Assembly: GCF_012927165.1 (NCBI RefSeq)
Contig: NZ_JABBGA010000012.1
Span: 1-64,000 of the forward strand
Origin: Zoogloea dura
GTDB taxonomy: Bacteria > Pseudomonadota > Gammaproteobacteria > Burkholderiales > Rhodocyclaceae
DNA: 64,000 bases
Direction: 5' to 3'
Shown here in pieces: positions 7,754 through 16,727 of the stretch. The translations under genes were made by a program, and so were the position numbers. The stretch's first letter is position 1, and each line of letters opens with the position of its first letter. The notes below the pieces were generated by a model. The model did not search any database, was not told where the DNA came from, and saw nothing but the letters and a program-made list of their open reading frames with translations.

Positions 7754-8947
7754 TCAGACCAGGCCCTCGCGCCGCCGCGACACCTCAAGCAGAACGGCGC
7801 TGAGCAGCAAGGCAGCCGCCGCGGCCAGCACCGGCAAGCGAAGGCCGCCGTCCCGGCCCCACCACGCCACCACCAGCGGCCCGGCGATCTGCCCGACTCC
7901 GTAGCAGGCGGTGATCAGGCCGATCCGGCGCGCTGTCGCATGGGGGTCGGGCACCCTGGCCAGCCACTGGGCCAAGCCAGCAATACCCATGAAGGTCCCG
8001 CCGAGCAGCGCGGCCCCGACGAGGGCCGCCCCGTGCCCCTCCGCCAGCACCGGCAAGGCCACACCCACAGCCTGCACCAGGGTCGCAGTGATCAGGGCCG
8101 GGTACACGCCCCAGCGGAAGGACAGCCGCACCCACAGCAGCGTCGCCGGCAAGGCCGCCAGGCCCACCAGCAGCCAGCCCTGCAGGCCGGCCTGTGACGT
8201 GCCCGACTGGCTGCGCAGGATCACCGGCAGAAAGGTGGCATTGACGATGTAGCCAAAGCCCGCCAGCCCATAGGCCGCCGCCAGCCAGCCCAAGGGCGGC
8301 GCCACAGGTACCGGCGCGCGACCCGAAGCCGAAACGGGCGGATGCGGTATCTCCAGGCGCAGCAGGCCCGCAGCGGCGAAGAGGGCCGCAAGCGTGGCCA
8401 GCGCACCGAGAATCCACCACCCCTGCAACGCACTCCCGTGCTCCTGGACGCCCATGGCCACCACCGCCGACAGGGCGATCCCCGTCCCCACGCCCATGTA
8501 ATGCAGTGCCGTCCAGCCTGCCGCATCGCACGCTGCAAGGCGGCGCAGCACCAGGCCGGTTGCGTACACATAGACCGCCGCGCTCGCCCAGCCCGCCACG
8601 AAGCGCACGCCACACCAGGCGCCGAGGCCGAGATCCAGCCCCATTGCAAAGGTGCTGGCGACGCTGGTCAGCAGCCCCCAGGCCAGGCGCCTGCGCCCGT
8701 CAGCCGCGCGGCTGAAGGCAGCCCATAAGGCCCCCACCAGGTAACCCAGGTAATTGGCCGCCGCCAGCACACCACCACCACTCAGATCGACCCAGCCTTC
8801 ATCCCGCATCTGCGGCAGCAGCGCCGTGTAGCCGAAACGCCCCACCCCCATGGCGAGGGCCAAGGCCAGCAGGCCGCACAACGCAACACCCGCCGCCGCC
8901 GGCACGGGGCCGGCCTGCAGACGTACTGCAATTCTGGATAAGGGCAC
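7754..8947 (-). CDS. MFS transporter, YbfB/YjiJ family
   Basis: A 397-residue membrane protein with about twelve hydrophobic helices and the family motif MGVGRFGYTALLPQMRDEGWVDLSGGGVLAAANYLGYLVGAL near the N-terminus. YbfB/YjiJ proteins are uncharacterised major facilitator transporters. A GTG start at 8947 follows a GGGAG ribosome-binding site, and that site lies inside a small hairpin (CTCCCG/CGGGAG), which could limit translation. Divergent from a LysR gene across about 100 bp, an arrangement suggesting direct control by that regulator. Confidence 0.85.
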   Translation of the reverse strand: MPLSRIAVRLQAGPVPAAAGVALCGLLALALAMGVGRFGYTALLPQMRDEGWVDLSGGGVLAAANYLGYLVGALWAAFSRAADGRRRLAWGLLTSVASTFAMGLDLGLGAWCGVRFVAGWASAAVYVYATGLVLRRLAACDAAGWTALHYMGVGTGIALSAVVAMGVQEHGSALQGWWILGALATLAALFAAAGLLRLEIPHPPVSASGRAPVPVAPPLGWLAAAYGLAGFGYIVNATFLPVILRSQSGTSQAGLQGWLLVGLAALPATLLWVRLSFRWGVYPALITATLVQAVGVALPVLAEGHGAALVGAALLGGTFMGIAGLAQWLARVPDPHATARRIGLITACYGVGQIAGPLVVAWWGRDGGLRLPVLAAAAALLLSAVLLEVSRRREGLV

Positions 8948-9046
8948 GATGCGATCTCCCGTTGAACACGGGAGTCACACTATCAAGCGCAAACCAACAA
9001 GAAAAATGATTTAATTTGATCTATGTCATCACCAATAGAGATGAAA

Positions 9047-9973
9047 ATGGAACTGACCGACCTGCGCATGTTCCGCGCCATCGTCGAGGAAGGCAGCGTC
9101 ACCCGGGCGGCCGAGCGGCTGCACACGGTGCAGTCCAACGTCACCACGCGCCTGAGGCTACTGGAAGAAAACCTGGGCACCCCCCTCTTCGACCGCATCA
9201 ACCGGCGCCTGGTGATCACCCCTGCCGGCCATCTGCTGGCGGGCTACGCCGAACGCCTGCTGGCCCTCGCCCAAGAAGCCCGGGAGGCTGTGCGCCTGGG
9301 CGAATCGCCCCAGGGCCGGCTCCGTCTCGGCTCCATGGAGACTACCGCGGCTTCCCGACTGCCCAAGGTCATCGCCGATTTCCGGCGCCTGTACCCGTCC
9401 GTCGAGCTGCGCCTGCGCACCGCCAACGCGGCAGTGCTAACCGAGGAGATCCTCAGCCACCAGCTTGATGCGGCCCTGCTGACCGGGCCGATCAGCCATC
9501 CCGACCTGGACAGCACGCCCGTGGTGATCGAGGAACTGGTGCTGATCAGCGCTGCCGACTGGGCGCCCATCAAGAGTGCAGCCGACCTGGCCCGTCGCGG
9601 GCCGGTGGAGGTGTACACCTTCAAGGAAGGCTGCAGTTACCGCCAGCGCCTGCTTGACTGGCTGCGCCGCGACGGCGTGCCGGTGACCCGCAGCAGCGAG
9701 TTCGGCACCTTCGAAGCCATCCTCGGTTGCGTCGCCGCCGGCATGGGCGTCAGCCTGGTGCCGCGGGTCATCATCGGCGAGCATCTCACCGGTCCGGACC
9801 CAGCGCATGCCACCCTGCGCCTTCATCCCGTACCCGACGACATCGCCCAGGTCCCGACCATCATGGTGTGGCACCGGGCCCGCAGCCGCCAGCCGGCGCG
9901 GGAAGCCCTGGCCCGCTGCCTCGCCGAACGACTTGGCCCTGTCGACAACACCACCGCGACCATCACCCCATGA
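9047..9973 (+). CDS. LysR-family transcriptional regulator
   Basis: A classic LysR protein of 308 residues: N-terminal winged helix-turn-helix (LRMFRAIVEEGSVTRAAERLHTVQSNVTTRLRLLEENLG) and a C-terminal periplasmic-binding-protein-like effector domain. The VQSNVT variant of the recognition helix is common in this subgroup. I chose the ATG at 9047 (MELTDLRMF) because GAG lies at proper distance and family members start this way; ATGs at 9023 and 9041 are in frame. It faces the YbfB-type MFS gene and overlaps the following methyltransferase gene by four bases, so it likely controls the former and is co-transcribed with the latter. Effector unknown. Confidence 0.88.
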   Translation: MELTDLRMFRAIVEEGSVTRAAERLHTVQSNVTTRLRLLEENLGTPLFDRINRRLVITPAGHLLAGYAERLLALAQEAREAVRLGESPQGRLRLGSMETTAASRLPKVIADFRRLYPSVELRLRTANAAVLTEEILSHQLDAALLTGPISHPDLDSTPVVIEELVLISAADWAPIKSAADLARRGPVEVYTFKEGCSYRQRLLDWLRRDGVPVTRSSEFGTFEAILGCVAAGMGVSLVPRVIIGEHLTGPDPAHATLRLHPVPDDIAQVPTIMVWHRARSRQPAREALARCLAERLGPVDNTTATITP

Positions 9974-10593
9974 ACATCTTCGACAAGCCCTATTCCCCCG
10001 CCTGCGACCGCAACAAGGCGCCCATCCTGGCGGTTCTGGCGGCGCATCTCCAGGAGGCAGGCCTGGTGCTGGAGATCGGCTCGGGCAGCGGACAGCACGC
10101 CGTGCATTTCGCCGGGGCCCTGCCGCACCTGAACTGGCAATGCAGCGACCGTCCCGAATACCTGCCCGGAATCCGCCTGTGGCTTGCCGATGCAGCCCTG
10201 CCCAACACCCCGCCGCCCCTCACCCTGGACGTGGCGGGCAACTGGCCGGACGGCCGCTTCGATGCGGTGTTCACCGCCAACACCCTGCACATCATGGGCT
10301 GGCCACAGGTCGGGCAGCTGTTTGCCCATCTGCCGCAGATCCTGGCGCCGGCCGGGTTGCTCGTGGTGTACGGTCCCTTCAACTACGGCGGACACTTCAC
10401 CAGCGCCAGCAATGCCGAATTCGATGCAGCCCTGCGCCGCGACGACCCGGCCCGGGGCATCCGCGACTTCGAAGCCGTGGATGCCCTGGCCAGGCAGGCC
10501 GGGCTGCACTTGCTGGAGGACCGCAGCCTGCCCGCCAACAACCGCTGCATTGTCTGGCGTCGTGCAGCGGCGGCTCCGCTCAGCCCTGCTTGA
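9970..10593 (+). CDS. DUF938 SAM-dependent methyltransferase
   Basis: The 207-residue product has the class I methyltransferase SAM-binding motif VLEIGSGSGQHAVHFA and the DUF938 signatures SPACDRNKAPILAVL at the N-terminus and FTANTLHIMGWPQV in the middle. The family is widespread in proteobacteria; the methylated substrate is unknown. The ATG overlaps the LysR stop codon (ATGA). Its 3' end overlaps by 14 bp the end of the convergent giant CHAT gene. Confidence 0.85.
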   Translation: MNIFDKPYSPACDRNKAPILAVLAAHLQEAGLVLEIGSGSGQHAVHFAGALPHLNWQCSDRPEYLPGIRLWLADAALPNTPPPLTLDVAGNWPDGRFDAVFTANTLHIMGWPQVGQLFAHLPQILAPAGLLVVYGPFNYGGHFTSASNAEFDAALRRDDPARGIRDFEAVDALARQAGLHLLEDRSLPANNRCIVWRRAAAAPLSPA

Positions 10594-13500
10594 TCGCCTT
10601 CTGCAAGGCCTTGAGGGCAACGGCCAGTTCGTGGCCCTTGCCCTTGGTGGGGAGCTGGCGCTGCAGCCACGCCAACTGGCTGAGCGTCGAGTCATGCTCC
10701 TGAGCTGAGCCGAGGCGGAGGAACAGGCTGCGGTAGCGCTCAACCACGGCCTCCAGCACCTTGGTCAACGTCAGCGCGCTTTCCGGCATGTCGGCCAGCA
10801 GCGCAACCATCGCCTCGATCCGCGCCGCCTCGATCTCAGCCAGCGCATGGAAATAGCCAGGCTCCAGCTGGAAGCGGCGCGCCCCGTTGGCGGCGGACTC
10901 GCGGCACCACGCCAGGCAGCGCGTCCGCCAGGCATCGGTAATATCGAGCCGGCCGCGGGCGGCCAGCAACACCTCGCCGTCCAGCGCGTTGAGGGTCGGG
11001 TAGTAGTCCCGCTCCCCGCTCAGGGTGACCGACAGCTCACTGGCCGCTGCATATCCTTCGCTCACCCGCTGCAGCTCGGTGTCGAGCGCCTTGCCACTCA
11101 AGCGCAGCGCCAGGGCCCGCCGCTTGACGCTCGACGCCACCAGGCACTCGCGCTCCACCGTTCGGCCCAGGGCCAGCAAACCGGCGAGGCGCTCGCAGCC
11201 CACCGCCATCATGGCTTCGCCCTCGGCCTGGCGCGCCTTCGCATCGGCTTCGCCCGCGCCGGGCGCCCTGGCTGCAGAGCACAGGGCTTCGCCGTGCCTC
11301 ACCTCCAGGTTGCCCAGTTGCTCGAGCATGCCCAGGCTGACACTGCCTTCGCCACCCAGGGCGGTCCGGTAGCTGGCAATCGCCTTGCCTTTTTCGCCGA
11401 GGGCCGCCCATACCTTGCCGAGCCACCCGGCGATTTCGGCTGAGCGGGGGAAGCGGCCCACGGCCTGGTCCTCGATCTGCTGCACGCGTGCCCGATAGAT
11501 TGCGCGCTCCTCTTCGCTGGCCGAGCCCGCCCGGGCGAACAGGCGCTCCAGTTCGCCTGCCACCTGGCCCGGATGGATGTAGTCCGGCACCTTCCAGTCA
11601 TCGTCCATCGCACCGACCAGGCGATAGCGCTCATCGCCATACGCCTGGTAAGCCCCCCAGGTGTTGGTGGCCGGGTGGCGCCGGTAGGCGTCCAGACGGG
11701 CCTGCCTGACCGCGTCGCCAAAGCGCCGGCCGGCCAGCATCTCCCGGTAGAAGGTGGCCGAGAACACCTCCGCCGCCGCATCGTCCACCGCCCAGCCAGC
11801 GGCGATCACCGCCCGGCAGCCCATCTCGATGAACTCGGTGGCCAGGTTGGCGGCCAACCTTCCCCAGCGCGGCCGTGCGTCCGCCTGCATGTTGCCCAGG
11901 TGGCAGCAGTTGATGAAGACCAGTTCGGGCACCCAGCGCAGCTTGCTGATCTGCGCGGTGGTCAGGTAGGTGTCCGGGCCCAGCACCATGCCGGTCTGGC
12001 CGTCTGTGCCGCTGACATTGCCGTGAGCCGCCAGATGGATCACCCTGTAATGCTCGTCAAAGAGATTGACCATCACGGTCTGGCCATCGGGCCGCTCAAG
12101 GAACTTCACCCGGTAGCCGTTGTTGCGCAGCGCGGAAGCCACGGCCATTCCCTCCCGCTGGGCACCCGGCAAGGCGGCAAACCCCGAATCCGTGTCGCCT
12201 ACCACCAGGGCTGACAGGTCCCGCACCGTGGGCACGCGCGGCCGGCCGTGGGTCGAGGCCAGTTGCCTGACCAGCCCGATGCGGGTCACCAGCGGCGTCT
12301 CGAAGCGGTCGGCCTCGTCCCGCATCAGCTCCCAGGGATACACCGCCGCCACCGGATCCACCCCCAGGATCAGGCCGCGCAGATCCGGCAGGGCCTCCTT
12401 GAAGCCATTTGGCACCAACAGCTCGAACAGGGCCCGCGACAGCCCTGGCTGGTCGGTGGTATCGCCGATGGCGGTGCGGATCAGGCCATCCACCGCCTGG
12501 CGCTGGTCGGGCTCGTCGTTCACCTCGTTGCGTGCCCGCTCCGTCACCAGGGTGAAGCGCAGCCCGCCCTGGGGAACCTCGACCACGTGCACCCGCTGCC
12601 AGCCGTCTCCCGACTGCTCCTCCAGGCGGCCCCGGTAACGGCCCTGGCCGGAACGGATCTGCCCGTCGAAGCGGATCGCCCCCAGGAACTTGCCGTCGCC
12701 AGCCAGCTCCCGCAGGGCCAGCCCGGCCGAGATGGCGCGGGACTCCTCCTCCTCGAACAACTGAAGAGACTGGATCCGCACCGGAACCTGGGCCTGACGC
12801 AGCGCCTCACCGGCCCGTACCAGGGCCTCGGCCAGGCAACGCACGCCGACCTCCACCGGAACGCCGCCATAGCCCGTCCCCACCAGCAGGGCCGACAGAT
12901 CCACACCGCCGATCGCGCCATCCCCGATCGGCAGGCGGGCGTTGCTCCAGACCCGCGCATATTCCAACAGACCCTGGGTCAGCGCACGGGTCAGGACACC
13001 TGGCTGCAGACCGCCTATCGGGCCAAGGCCGACAACCACGGCCCCGGTCGGCCGTGTCGACGGCGACGGGGCCAGGAACAACATGGCCTCACCCGCCCGC
13101 CCCGGGTAGCGCCCGAGACGCTGCGCCCGCCCAAGACTGCCGCCCAGCAGGCGATCCAGGAAGCTGGCACTCCCCTTCACTGGGTCGTTGTCGTAGGCAC
13201 CAATGATCAGCGGCGCGACGGCGCCCGCCAGGCTGCCATGGGTCAGCTGGATCAGGGTGGCCGTCTTCCCCTGCCCGCCAAGCTTTCTGCCCCTGCCCGG
13301 GCGGCTGCAGAGCGCAGCCGCCAGCACTTCTTCGGCCGTCGGATAGAGGGTATGGACCTCCAGCGGCGCCGGCACGAAGCTCACGTCCTCTGCCCCCCGT
13401 GATGACGGTGGAGAGATGGGCAGACTGGAAGCTCCCGCCTGGATGATCGACAGATACTCGTCAAAAGCAGCCTCATGGTTGAGCAGATCGCCGTGGGCCG

Positions 13501-15970
13501 CATCCACATACCACACGGGGACCCGCGGCGGAATGCCGGTGGCCCAGGCCACGCGGCCATCTCCGCTGTTGGTCCAGCCGATCTCCACCTGCCCGGCCTC
13601 GCTGACACGCAGGGCCACCGGGGTGCGCTCCCGGCCAGCCACGTACAGGCAGCAGGCAGGGTCCAGCTCCACCGCCTGTATCTCCAGGATGGTCTGACGG
13701 GCCTGCTCAAGCGCTTCACGGGTCGGCACCGGCCAGCCATCGCCGGCCCCCTTGGCACGCTCGAAGCGCATGTCCGCATCACGGCTGCGCTGGTTTTCCG
13801 CATCCCGGGCGGCCCAGTCCTGCCAGACCTGCTGATCGAAGTAATCGATGCCGTCGCCGGCCTTGCCGTCTTTCACCGGCCAAGGCAGCAATTCGAGCAC
13901 GCCAGGAAAGACGCAGACGATCTCCAGAAACTCCCGCATGTCGTGGTGCCAGTCGAAATAGCGCTCGATCTTCTGCACAAAGGCATCGCGCCCGGTCAGC
14001 ACCGCGGCGATGCTGTGGGAGCCATTGTTCGGCGTGCCGAACTGGATCAGGCGGCTGCCCGGAATCGCCTTGAGCGCTGCCCAGCGCTCCTTCATGGCGA
14101 GGCGCGCCACCAACCCGCCCATGGAGTGGGCAACGATGTGCACGGGCTTGCCCCGCTGGCGGGCATCCTCCATGGCCTTGTCCAGCTCGACACCAAAACG
14201 TGCCGCGGCGACGGAGAGGGACAGGCGCCAGTCATAGGCGAAGGGCCGCACCTCATGGGTGAAGGACAGATGCCGGGCAAAAGCCTCGTAGGACATGTCC
14301 TGCCAGCCGTCAGGCGCCACCCCCTGGGCATCCACCTTCAGCAAGGACATCTCGCCGGCGATCATGCTGAGGGGATCGAACCAGATCCGGTCGCTGCCGA
14401 TGGCCAGATGGCTGCCCATCACGCCGGGCAGCATCAGCGCGATGGGCGCATCCGGCCGCAGCATCGGCTTGCGCCCGCCCCGTGCAATCTCCGTCCGCGA
14501 CGGCCCGTCCTGGCGCTCGAAGCGACCGTTCTTTCCTTCCAGTGCCTCGATCAGGGCACCCGCGCTTTCTTCGCGGTTGAAATAACTCAGATGGTTCACA
14601 TCCGGCCCGCTCAGGCTCTGCAGCCAGATACCCGGGGTGCGCGGCGCGCCGCCCGACATCGACGGCGTGTTCACCACCAGGTCGGTCTCGCCACCGTAGA
14701 AGGCCTCCGACAGGCAGTCCCCCAGCCAGGCCAGCAGGCCCTTGCCCTCGTGATCACCGGCGATCACGTGGAGCGGCGAATCGACCTCGACGTCGGGTGC
14801 GTTGAGCAGCGCCACCAGCGGCGAGTCGGGCATCATGGCCTCCAGGCCGGGCAGGATGCGCGCATCGCTGCGCATCTTCACCACCGCCCGCAGGAAGGAC
14901 TGCAGCAGTTCATACCCCGCCGCCACGCCCTGCAGTCCGGGAATCGCGCCAATGCCCCGGCCGAACAGGTTGAGCATGACGCTGGCCCAGCGGTCCAGCC
15001 GCCCGGAAGCCAGGGTGGTGCCACGGGCGGTCGCCCCTACCCGCACGAAACGCTCAATCCGCAAGCTCTTGGCCTTGAGCAGACGCCCCAGTTCCGCCAG
15101 GTCCGCCGCGTCCTGCTCATAGCCCTGCCGCCCGGTTCGCCGGCCGTGGTCCGCAAAACGCTGGATGTCGTTGGCAGTGAACGGCTCCGCACCACGCCGC
15201 TGCCCCCGCACCAGCAGTTCGCCGATCATGCCGCCGCGGGAATGGCTCACCAGGTGCAGGCGTGCCCCGTCCGGCAAGGCCTTGACGAGTGCCAGCGTAT
15301 TGGCCACCGGACTATCGGTGAGCGAGCGGTGTTCGAAGCCATAGACCCGGGCACCGTACCGTGCGGCCAGCCGGGCACGGAGGTCGACCTCCGACTTGTT
15401 GCCGCCCCACAGGGCACGGAAACTGCCGTCGGTGCTGGATGCCGTGCCGTGCAGGAACAGCAGGGACGGCTCCGGTGAGCCTTCGAGCCGATCCACCGCG
15501 GCAAGCGACCAGCTTTCGGTGCTCACACGGTACAAGCCACGCCGGTTGCCCAGCTGGTAGTCCTGGAAGGCGCCGGCCGCAGCCAGCGCCGTCACTCCCG
15601 CCGGCCCCTGGCGATGCACCTTCAGGGCCCGCAACAGCCAGCTCCCCAGCCCGTCCCGGCTGGCCGCCGCCGGCAGTTGAGGCCCCGACGGGCGCAACAG
15701 GCCGGCCACATGCAGCACCGGGCCGGCATCCACCCCCCGCCCCTGGGTCATCCCCAGGTAGCGCCCGGCATCCTCCGCCGCCACCAGCAGGGATTCGCCG
15801 TTGTCCAGCACCAGTTCGATCACGTCATCCGGCTGCAACGCCAGCTGCCGGGATTCACCCGGCCCACCTCGGGCCGTGCTGGCCAGGACAAAGGTCTCGG
15901 TCTCCCAGCCGGGCTGGCTCTCGGTGCGGCGGGATACCAGTTCCAGACTGATTACGACGGGCTGTGCCAT
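10580..15970 (-). CDS. Giant CHAT protease with two alpha/beta-hydrolase domains
   Basis: An uninterrupted 1796-residue protein with a good GGAGG ribosome-binding site. Residues about 165-430 form an alpha/beta hydrolase (LLFLHGTASS, nucleophile motif SHSRGG with Ser244). Residues about 508-700 form a second, LCAT/PGAP1-like hydrolase (LMLPGVMGSHL, AHSMGG with Ser616). Residues about 880-1150 I do not recognise. Residues about 1175-1455 form a CHAT (caspase-like) domain with VIHLAAHG (His1316) and VFINCCHLG (Cys1355/1356). The C-terminal 340 residues are helical, TPR-like. No signal peptide or membrane segment is seen. CHAT proteases are often activated effectors in regulated proteolysis, conflict or cell death. 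The fusion suggests a proteolytically controlled lipase or the reverse. Role here is inferred. Confidence 0.85.
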   Translation of the reverse strand: MAQPVVISLELVSRRTESQPGWETETFVLASTARGGPGESRQLALQPDDVIELVLDNGESLLVAAEDAGRYLGMTQGRGVDAGPVLHVAGLLRPSGPQLPAAASRDGLGSWLLRALKVHRQGPAGVTALAAAGAFQDYQLGNRRGLYRVSTESWSLAAVDRLEGSPEPSLLFLHGTASSTDGSFRALWGGNKSEVDLRARLAARYGARVYGFEHRSLTDSPVANTLALVKALPDGARLHLVSHSRGGMIGELLVRGQRRGAEPFTANDIQRFADHGRRTGRQGYEQDAADLAELGRLLKAKSLRIERFVRVGATARGTTLASGRLDRWASVMLNLFGRGIGAIPGLQGVAAGYELLQSFLRAVVKMRSDARILPGLEAMMPDSPLVALLNAPDVEVDSPLHVIAGDHEGKGLLAWLGDCLSEAFYGGETDLVVNTPSMSGGAPRTPGIWLQSLSGPDVNHLSYFNREESAGALIEALEGKNGRFERQDGPSRTEIARGGRKPMLRPDAPIALMLPGVMGSHLAIGSDRIWFDPLSMIAGEMSLLKVDAQGVAPDGWQDMSYEAFARHLSFTHEVRPFAYDWRLSLSVAAARFGVELDKAMEDARQRGKPVHIVAHSMGGLVARLAMKERWAALKAIPGSRLIQFGTPNNGSHSIAAVLTGRDAFVQKIERYFDWHHDMREFLEIVCVFPGVLELLPWPVKDGKAGDGIDYFDQQVWQDWAARDAENQRSRDADMRFERAKGAGDGWPVPTREALEQARQTILEIQAVELDPACCLYVAGRERTPVALRVSEAGQVEIGWTNSGDGRVAWATGIPPRVPVWYVDAAHGDLLNHEAAFDEYLSIIQAGASSLPISPPSSRGAEDVSFVPAPLEVHTLYPTAEEVLAAALCSRPGRGRKLGGQGKTATLIQLTHGSLAGAVAPLIIGAYDNDPVKGSASFLDRLLGGSLGRAQRLGRYPGRAGEAMLFLAPSPSTRPTGAVVVGLGPIGGLQPGVLTRALTQGLLEYARVWSNARLPIGDGAIGGVDLSALLVGTGYGGVPVEVGVRCLAEALVRAGEALRQAQVPVRIQSLQLFEEEESRAISAGLALRELAGDGKFLGAIRFDGQIRSGQGRYRGRLEEQSGDGWQRVHVVEVPQGGLRFTLVTERARNEVNDEPDQRQAVDGLIRTAIGDTTDQPGLSRALFELLVPNGFKEALPDLRGLILGVDPVAAVYPWELMRDEADRFETPLVTRIGLVRQLASTHGRPRVPTVRDLSALVVGDTDSGFAALPGAQREGMAVASALRNNGYRVKFLERPDGQTVMVNLFDEHYRVIHLAAHGNVSGTDGQTGMVLGPDTYLTTAQISKLRWVPELVFINCCHLGNMQADARPRWGRLAANLATEFIEMGCRAVIAAGWAVDDAAAEVFSATFYREMLAGRRFGDAVRQARLDAYRRHPATNTWGAYQAYGDERYRLVGAMDDDWKVPDYIHPGQVAGELERLFARAGSASEEERAIYRARVQQIEDQAVGRFPRSAEIAGWLGKVWAALGEKGKAIASYRTALGGEGSVSLGMLEQLGNLEVRHGEALCSAARAPGAGEADAKARQAEGEAMMAVGCERLAGLLALGRTVERECLVASSVKRRALALRLSGKALDTELQRVSEGYAAASELSVTLSGERDYYPTLNALDGEVLLAARGRLDITDAWRTRCLAWCRESAANGARRFQLEPGYFHALAEIEAARIEAMVALLADMPESALTLTKVLEAVVERYRSLFLRLGSAQEHDSTLSQLAWLQRQLPTKGKGHELAVALKALQKAIKQG

Positions 15971-16089
15971 GGTGCTCCTCCCTGGATTCGTCTTGTTCGT
16001 GGCGGAACCAGCCGGTCAAGGCCGTGTCCTGCATGAGTTATAGCCCACGAATGCCAAAGCCATGCGGGCGCCGGGCCGGGAATGCACAC

Positions 16090-16122
16090 GGGGCCGGCAC
16101 ACCATGACGGTGTGCCGGCCCC
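16090..16122. other. 14-bp perfect hairpin between SHOCT-like and CHAT genes
   Basis: Arms 16090-16103 and 16109-16122 (GGGGCCGGCACACC and its complement) close a five-base loop. No T-run follows on either strand, so it may be a factor-assisted terminator, an attenuator lowering transcription into the CHAT gene, or an mRNA-stabilising element. It lies in the 186-bp gap that separates the two minus-strand genes. Confidence 0.6.
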
Positions 16123-16156
16123 GCGCGGGAAGACCGGACGAATCGGAGAGGGACGC

Positions 16157-16684
16157 TCAGTTGCGGTTGAGCCCCAGCAGCCCCATCGGCCCGTTGGAGG
16201 TGTTCAGCACCACGGAGGCAATGCCACCGCCCTGTTGCTGCTGCACGCCATAGATGGACAGGTTGCCCGTATCGAAGGAAAACACGTCGCCACTGATCTT
16301 GACCAGCAGCTTGCCGGAGGCTGGGAACCAGGCATAGGCCATGTCGTTCTGGCTACCCGAACTGGCCGGGGAGCCCAGCTCCGCGGGCCACCAGTTGGAC
16401 CACTGGGCAAAGCCCCAGTTGTTGCCCTGGGGTGCCATCGCCGGCTGCGGCTCGCGGTGCTGCGACAGCTCGGTGAGCAGCGCACCGACGCGCCACTTGA
16501 GGCCGTCGTTGAACATGTCGCCGATCATCATCATGCCGCCGCTCATCCACTGCCCCATCCCGCCGAACTCCGGATGGTTGAACTGGGCCTGGCTGAAGCC
16601 ACCCGACTGCAGGGCCGCATAGGCTGCCCGGCCTGCATCGCCACTGAAGCCGTGGCGGGCAGCGATCTCGTCAATGGTGCTCAT
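16157..16684 (-). CDS. SHOCT-like small protein
   Basis: A 175-residue protein with N-terminal helices (IDEIAARHGFSGDAGRAAYAAL), a central segment rich in Gly, Met and Trp (FGGMGQWMSGGMMMIGDMFNDGLKWRV), and a C-terminal Gln/Gly stretch (VQQQQGGG). Proteins of this shape are annotated as SHOCT-domain proteins in other proteobacteria; SHOCT is a short C-terminal or oligomerisation motif with no fixed function. An AAGGAG site precedes the ATG. It lies 43 bp after the transglutaminase gene and upstream of the giant CHAT gene on the same strand, so the three may be one transcription unit. Family call is moderate; function unknown. Confidence 0.6.
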   Translation of the reverse strand: MSTIDEIAARHGFSGDAGRAAYAALQSGGFSQAQFNHPEFGGMGQWMSGGMMMIGDMFNDGLKWRVGALLTELSQHREPQPAMAPQGNNWGFAQWSNWWPAELGSPASSGSQNDMAYAWFPASGKLLVKISGDVFSFDTGNLSIYGVQQQQGGGIASVVLNTSNGPMGLLGLNRN

Positions 16685-16727
16685 GGAAATCTCCTTGTGA
16701 TATTGAATGGTCAGCCTTGGCGAGGGC

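Noticed and set aside
13475-15478. Plus-strand frame of 667 codons inside the CHAT-hydrolase gene
   Set aside because: His/Gln/Gly-rich low-quality translation typical of an antisense shadow; no domain recognised.
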